Positions 4,786 to 6,004 of a stretch of DNA of 6,004 bases are shown piece after piece. Where the stretch lies: the NCBI GenBank assembly GCA_007121755.1, contig SKJZ01000018.1, positions 1 to 6,004 on the forward strand, read 5' to 3'. This stretch comes from Halorhodospira sp. GTDB taxonomy: Bacteria > Pseudomonadota > Gammaproteobacteria > Nitrococcales > Halorhodospiraceae. A program made the position numbers and the translations under genes. Each line of letters opens with the position of its first letter. Positions within the stretch are counted from its first letter, which is position 1. The notes under the pieces are model-generated. The model did not search any database. It saw nothing but the letters and a program-made list of their open reading frames with translations, and was not told the origin of the DNA.

Positions 4786-5807
4786 TACCGTTCACCCACG
4801 CGGGTCGCCTCAATGAACCCCTCCATCCGCTGGGCGGCGGCGTCGGAGCCCATCAATTCGCGCGCGAATTCGACCCCCTCGCGCAGTGAACCGGCCCTGC
4901 CGGCGATGTAGAGCGCCGCTCCGGCGTTGGCCGCGATCAGATCGGCGGACGGCGTCGCCGCGCCGGAGAACGCTTCGTAGATACGCGCCAGGCTCTCATC
5001 GGCGCCGGCGACGCGAAGCGACGACAGATCGTGTTCCCGCAGGCCGAGTTCGGCGGGGTTCACCGTGTACTCGCGGATCTCGCCGCCGGCCAGTTCGGCC
5101 ACCCGAGTCGGCGACGAGACGCTGATCTCGTCGAGCCCGTCCTCGGCGTGAACCACCAACACCCGCTCGCTACCGAGTTCGCGCAAGACCTCGGCCAAAA
5201 GCGGCACCCAGTGGCCAGAGAAGACCCCCAGCAATTGCCGCCGCGCACCGGCCGGGTTGGTCAACGGCCCGAGCAGGTTGAACAGGGTCCGCGCGCCCAT
5301 CTCCCGGCGCGGTCCGACGGCGTGTTTCATCGCGCTGTGATGCTGGGGGGCAAACAGGAAGCCGACGCCGACCTGCCGAATACAGCGGGCCACCTCCTCG
5401 GGCGGGAGATCGAGCCGCGCGCCGGCGCGCTCCAGAACGTCGGCGCTGCCGCTCTTGCTGGAGACGGAACGGTTGCCGTGCTTCGCGACCACCGCCCCGC
5501 CGGCGGCGGCGACGAAGGCGGCGGCGGTTGAGACGTTGACCGTCCCGCTGGCGTCGCCGCCGGTCCCGCAGGTATCCAGCAGATCCTCGCTCTCCGCCTC
5601 CACCCGCTGGGCGAGTTCTCGCATCACCGCGGCCGCCGCCGCGATCTCCGCCACGGTCTCGCCCTTCATCCGCAGACCGATCAGAAAACCGCCAATCTGC
5701 GCCGGCGTGGCCTCTCCGGTCATAATGGTGCGCATGACGGCGGCCATTTCGGCGGCGTCCAGATCGCCGCCCTCGGTGACGCGGCGGATGGCTTCCTGCA
5801 TATTCAT
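4785..5807 (-). CDS. trpD: Anthranilate phosphoribosyltransferase
   Basis: TrpD transfers phosphoribose from PRPP to anthranilate, the second step after chorismate in tryptophan synthesis. The 340-residue product has the full family layout: helical N-domain, the PRPP loop CGTGGD (80-85), KHGNRSVSSKSGSAD (109-123), the anthranilate-site HHSAMKHAVGPRREMG (156-171), TLFNLLGPLTNP (174-185), and the metal-binding DGLDE (223-227). It is monofunctional, without a fused TrpG domain. ATG5807 and ATG5801 are both possible and neither has a clear Shine-Dalgarno. Upstream, where trpG would normally sit close by, are heptad repeats and the long-hairpin element, so upstream coupling may be weakened. trpC follows with overlapping stop and start. 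Confidence 0.98.
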   Translation of the reverse strand: MNMQEAIRRVTEGGDLDAAEMAAVMRTIMTGEATPAQIGGFLIGLRMKGETVAEIAAAAAVMRELAQRVEAESEDLLDTCGTGGDASGTVNVSTAAAFVAAAGGAVVAKHGNRSVSSKSGSADVLERAGARLDLPPEEVARCIRQVGVGFLFAPQHHSAMKHAVGPRREMGARTLFNLLGPLTNPAGARRQLLGVFSGHWVPLLAEVLRELGSERVLVVHAEDGLDEISVSSPTRVAELAGGEIREYTVNPAELGLREHDLSSLRVAGADESLARIYEAFSGAATPSADLIAANAGAALYIAGRAGSLREGVEFARELMGSDAAAQRMEGFIEATRVGER

Positions 5808-5842
5808 GGCTGGGCGGACCCCGACGGTGGTGGGAAAGGGGG

Positions 5843-5884
5843 CAAGTTACAAGAGACAAGTTCCAAGTGACAAGTTCCAAGTTT
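5843..5884. repeat. Six heptad repeats, CAAGNNN
   Basis: Six perfectly phased 7-bp units begin with CAAG on the + strand (CTTG-type on the other). The variable triplets are TTA, AGA, TTC, TGA, TTC and TTT, giving an underlying 14-bp period. The array runs straight into the left end of repeat copy 2 and lies 35 bp upstream of trpD. TTGTCA-like units on the - strand resemble -35 elements, but no good -10 follows. Similar CTTG heptads are, from memory, seen in many environmental proteobacterial genomes; function unknown. Confidence 0.85.
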
Positions 5885-6004
5885 TACTAACCTTTCGGAA
5901 GGTATTGTCAGGTAGCAGCCATACGGGGTCTCGGCCGCAGGGATGCGGCCGTGAAGCCTCCAGGGATGGATTCACGGCGTCCCCGTATGGCTGCTACCTG
6001 ACAA
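5884..6004 (+). repeat. Long-hairpin repeat, copy 2 (cut by window end)
   Basis: This aligns with copy 1 at a constant offset of 5869 without gaps over 121 bp, with two differences: A5899 for C30 and G5918 for C49. G5918 restores pairing that is lost in copy 1 at the C49/C122 mismatch. Both AGGGAT-loop hairpins are identical to copy 1. The right arm is missing beyond 6004. It lies upstream of trpD, antisense to it, so trp-operon RNA would carry the complementary loops. Confidence 0.9.

Noticed and set aside
4459..4911. A 150-codon + strand ORF opposite trpC and trpD
   Set aside because: Low-complexity GC-rich antisense shadow of two clearly intact genes.
5170..5880. A - strand ORF starting in the heptads and overlapping trpD
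   Set aside because: It is an out-of-frame shadow of trpD; its LVTWNLSLVT start is the translation of the CTTG heptads.
5843..5884. CRISPR array
   Set aside because: Seven-bp units with no spacers of useful length and no cas genes.

Overview
The window looks like the chromosome of a GC-rich gammaproteobacterium. RsmJ, an Escherichia coli-type SpeD, a CRP/Vfr-type regulator and the order trpD-trpC-crp-speD all point that way; from memory, Pseudomonas and xanthomonads keep a similar trpDC / vfr or clp / speD neighbourhood. I cannot name the genus. The protein-coding genes are ordinary housekeeping genes, and all look intact apart from one doubtful small frame.

Layout: a 142-bp long-hairpin repeat (15-156) abuts rsmJ (+ strand, 177-977), followed by a doubtful small reading frame overlapping the rsmJ stop. 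On the - strand lie rplM (L13), rpsI (S9) and tRNA-Gln(CTG), reading right to left as one likely transcription unit. Its leader holds a sigma70-like promoter with an internal palindrome, a textbook intrinsic terminator downstream of that promoter, a second weaker promoter, and a hairpin covering the rplM Shine-Dalgarno. speD (- strand, TTG start) and a CRP-family regulator (+ strand) diverge from a 221-bp intergenic region. The regulator converges on trpC-trpD (- strand, stop and start overlapping as TAGTG). Upstream of trpD are six CAAG-heptad repeats, then a second copy of the long-hairpin repeat, cut off by the window end.

The least explained content is the repeat family. The two copies are in the same orientation, 5869 bp apart, with only two differences in the 121 bp that can be compared. 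Each has 45-bp terminal inverted repeats around a 52-bp core of two small hairpins, both showing an AGGGAT loop closed by C-G. As + strand RNA this reads CAGGGAUG in a loop, matching the core of the CsrA/RsmA consensus. It could be a MITE-like element, a CsrA-binding RNA module, or both. The second notable point is that the CRP-family protein keeps the CRP DNA-recognition helix but lacks nearly all the cAMP-contacting residues, so it probably senses something else or nothing.
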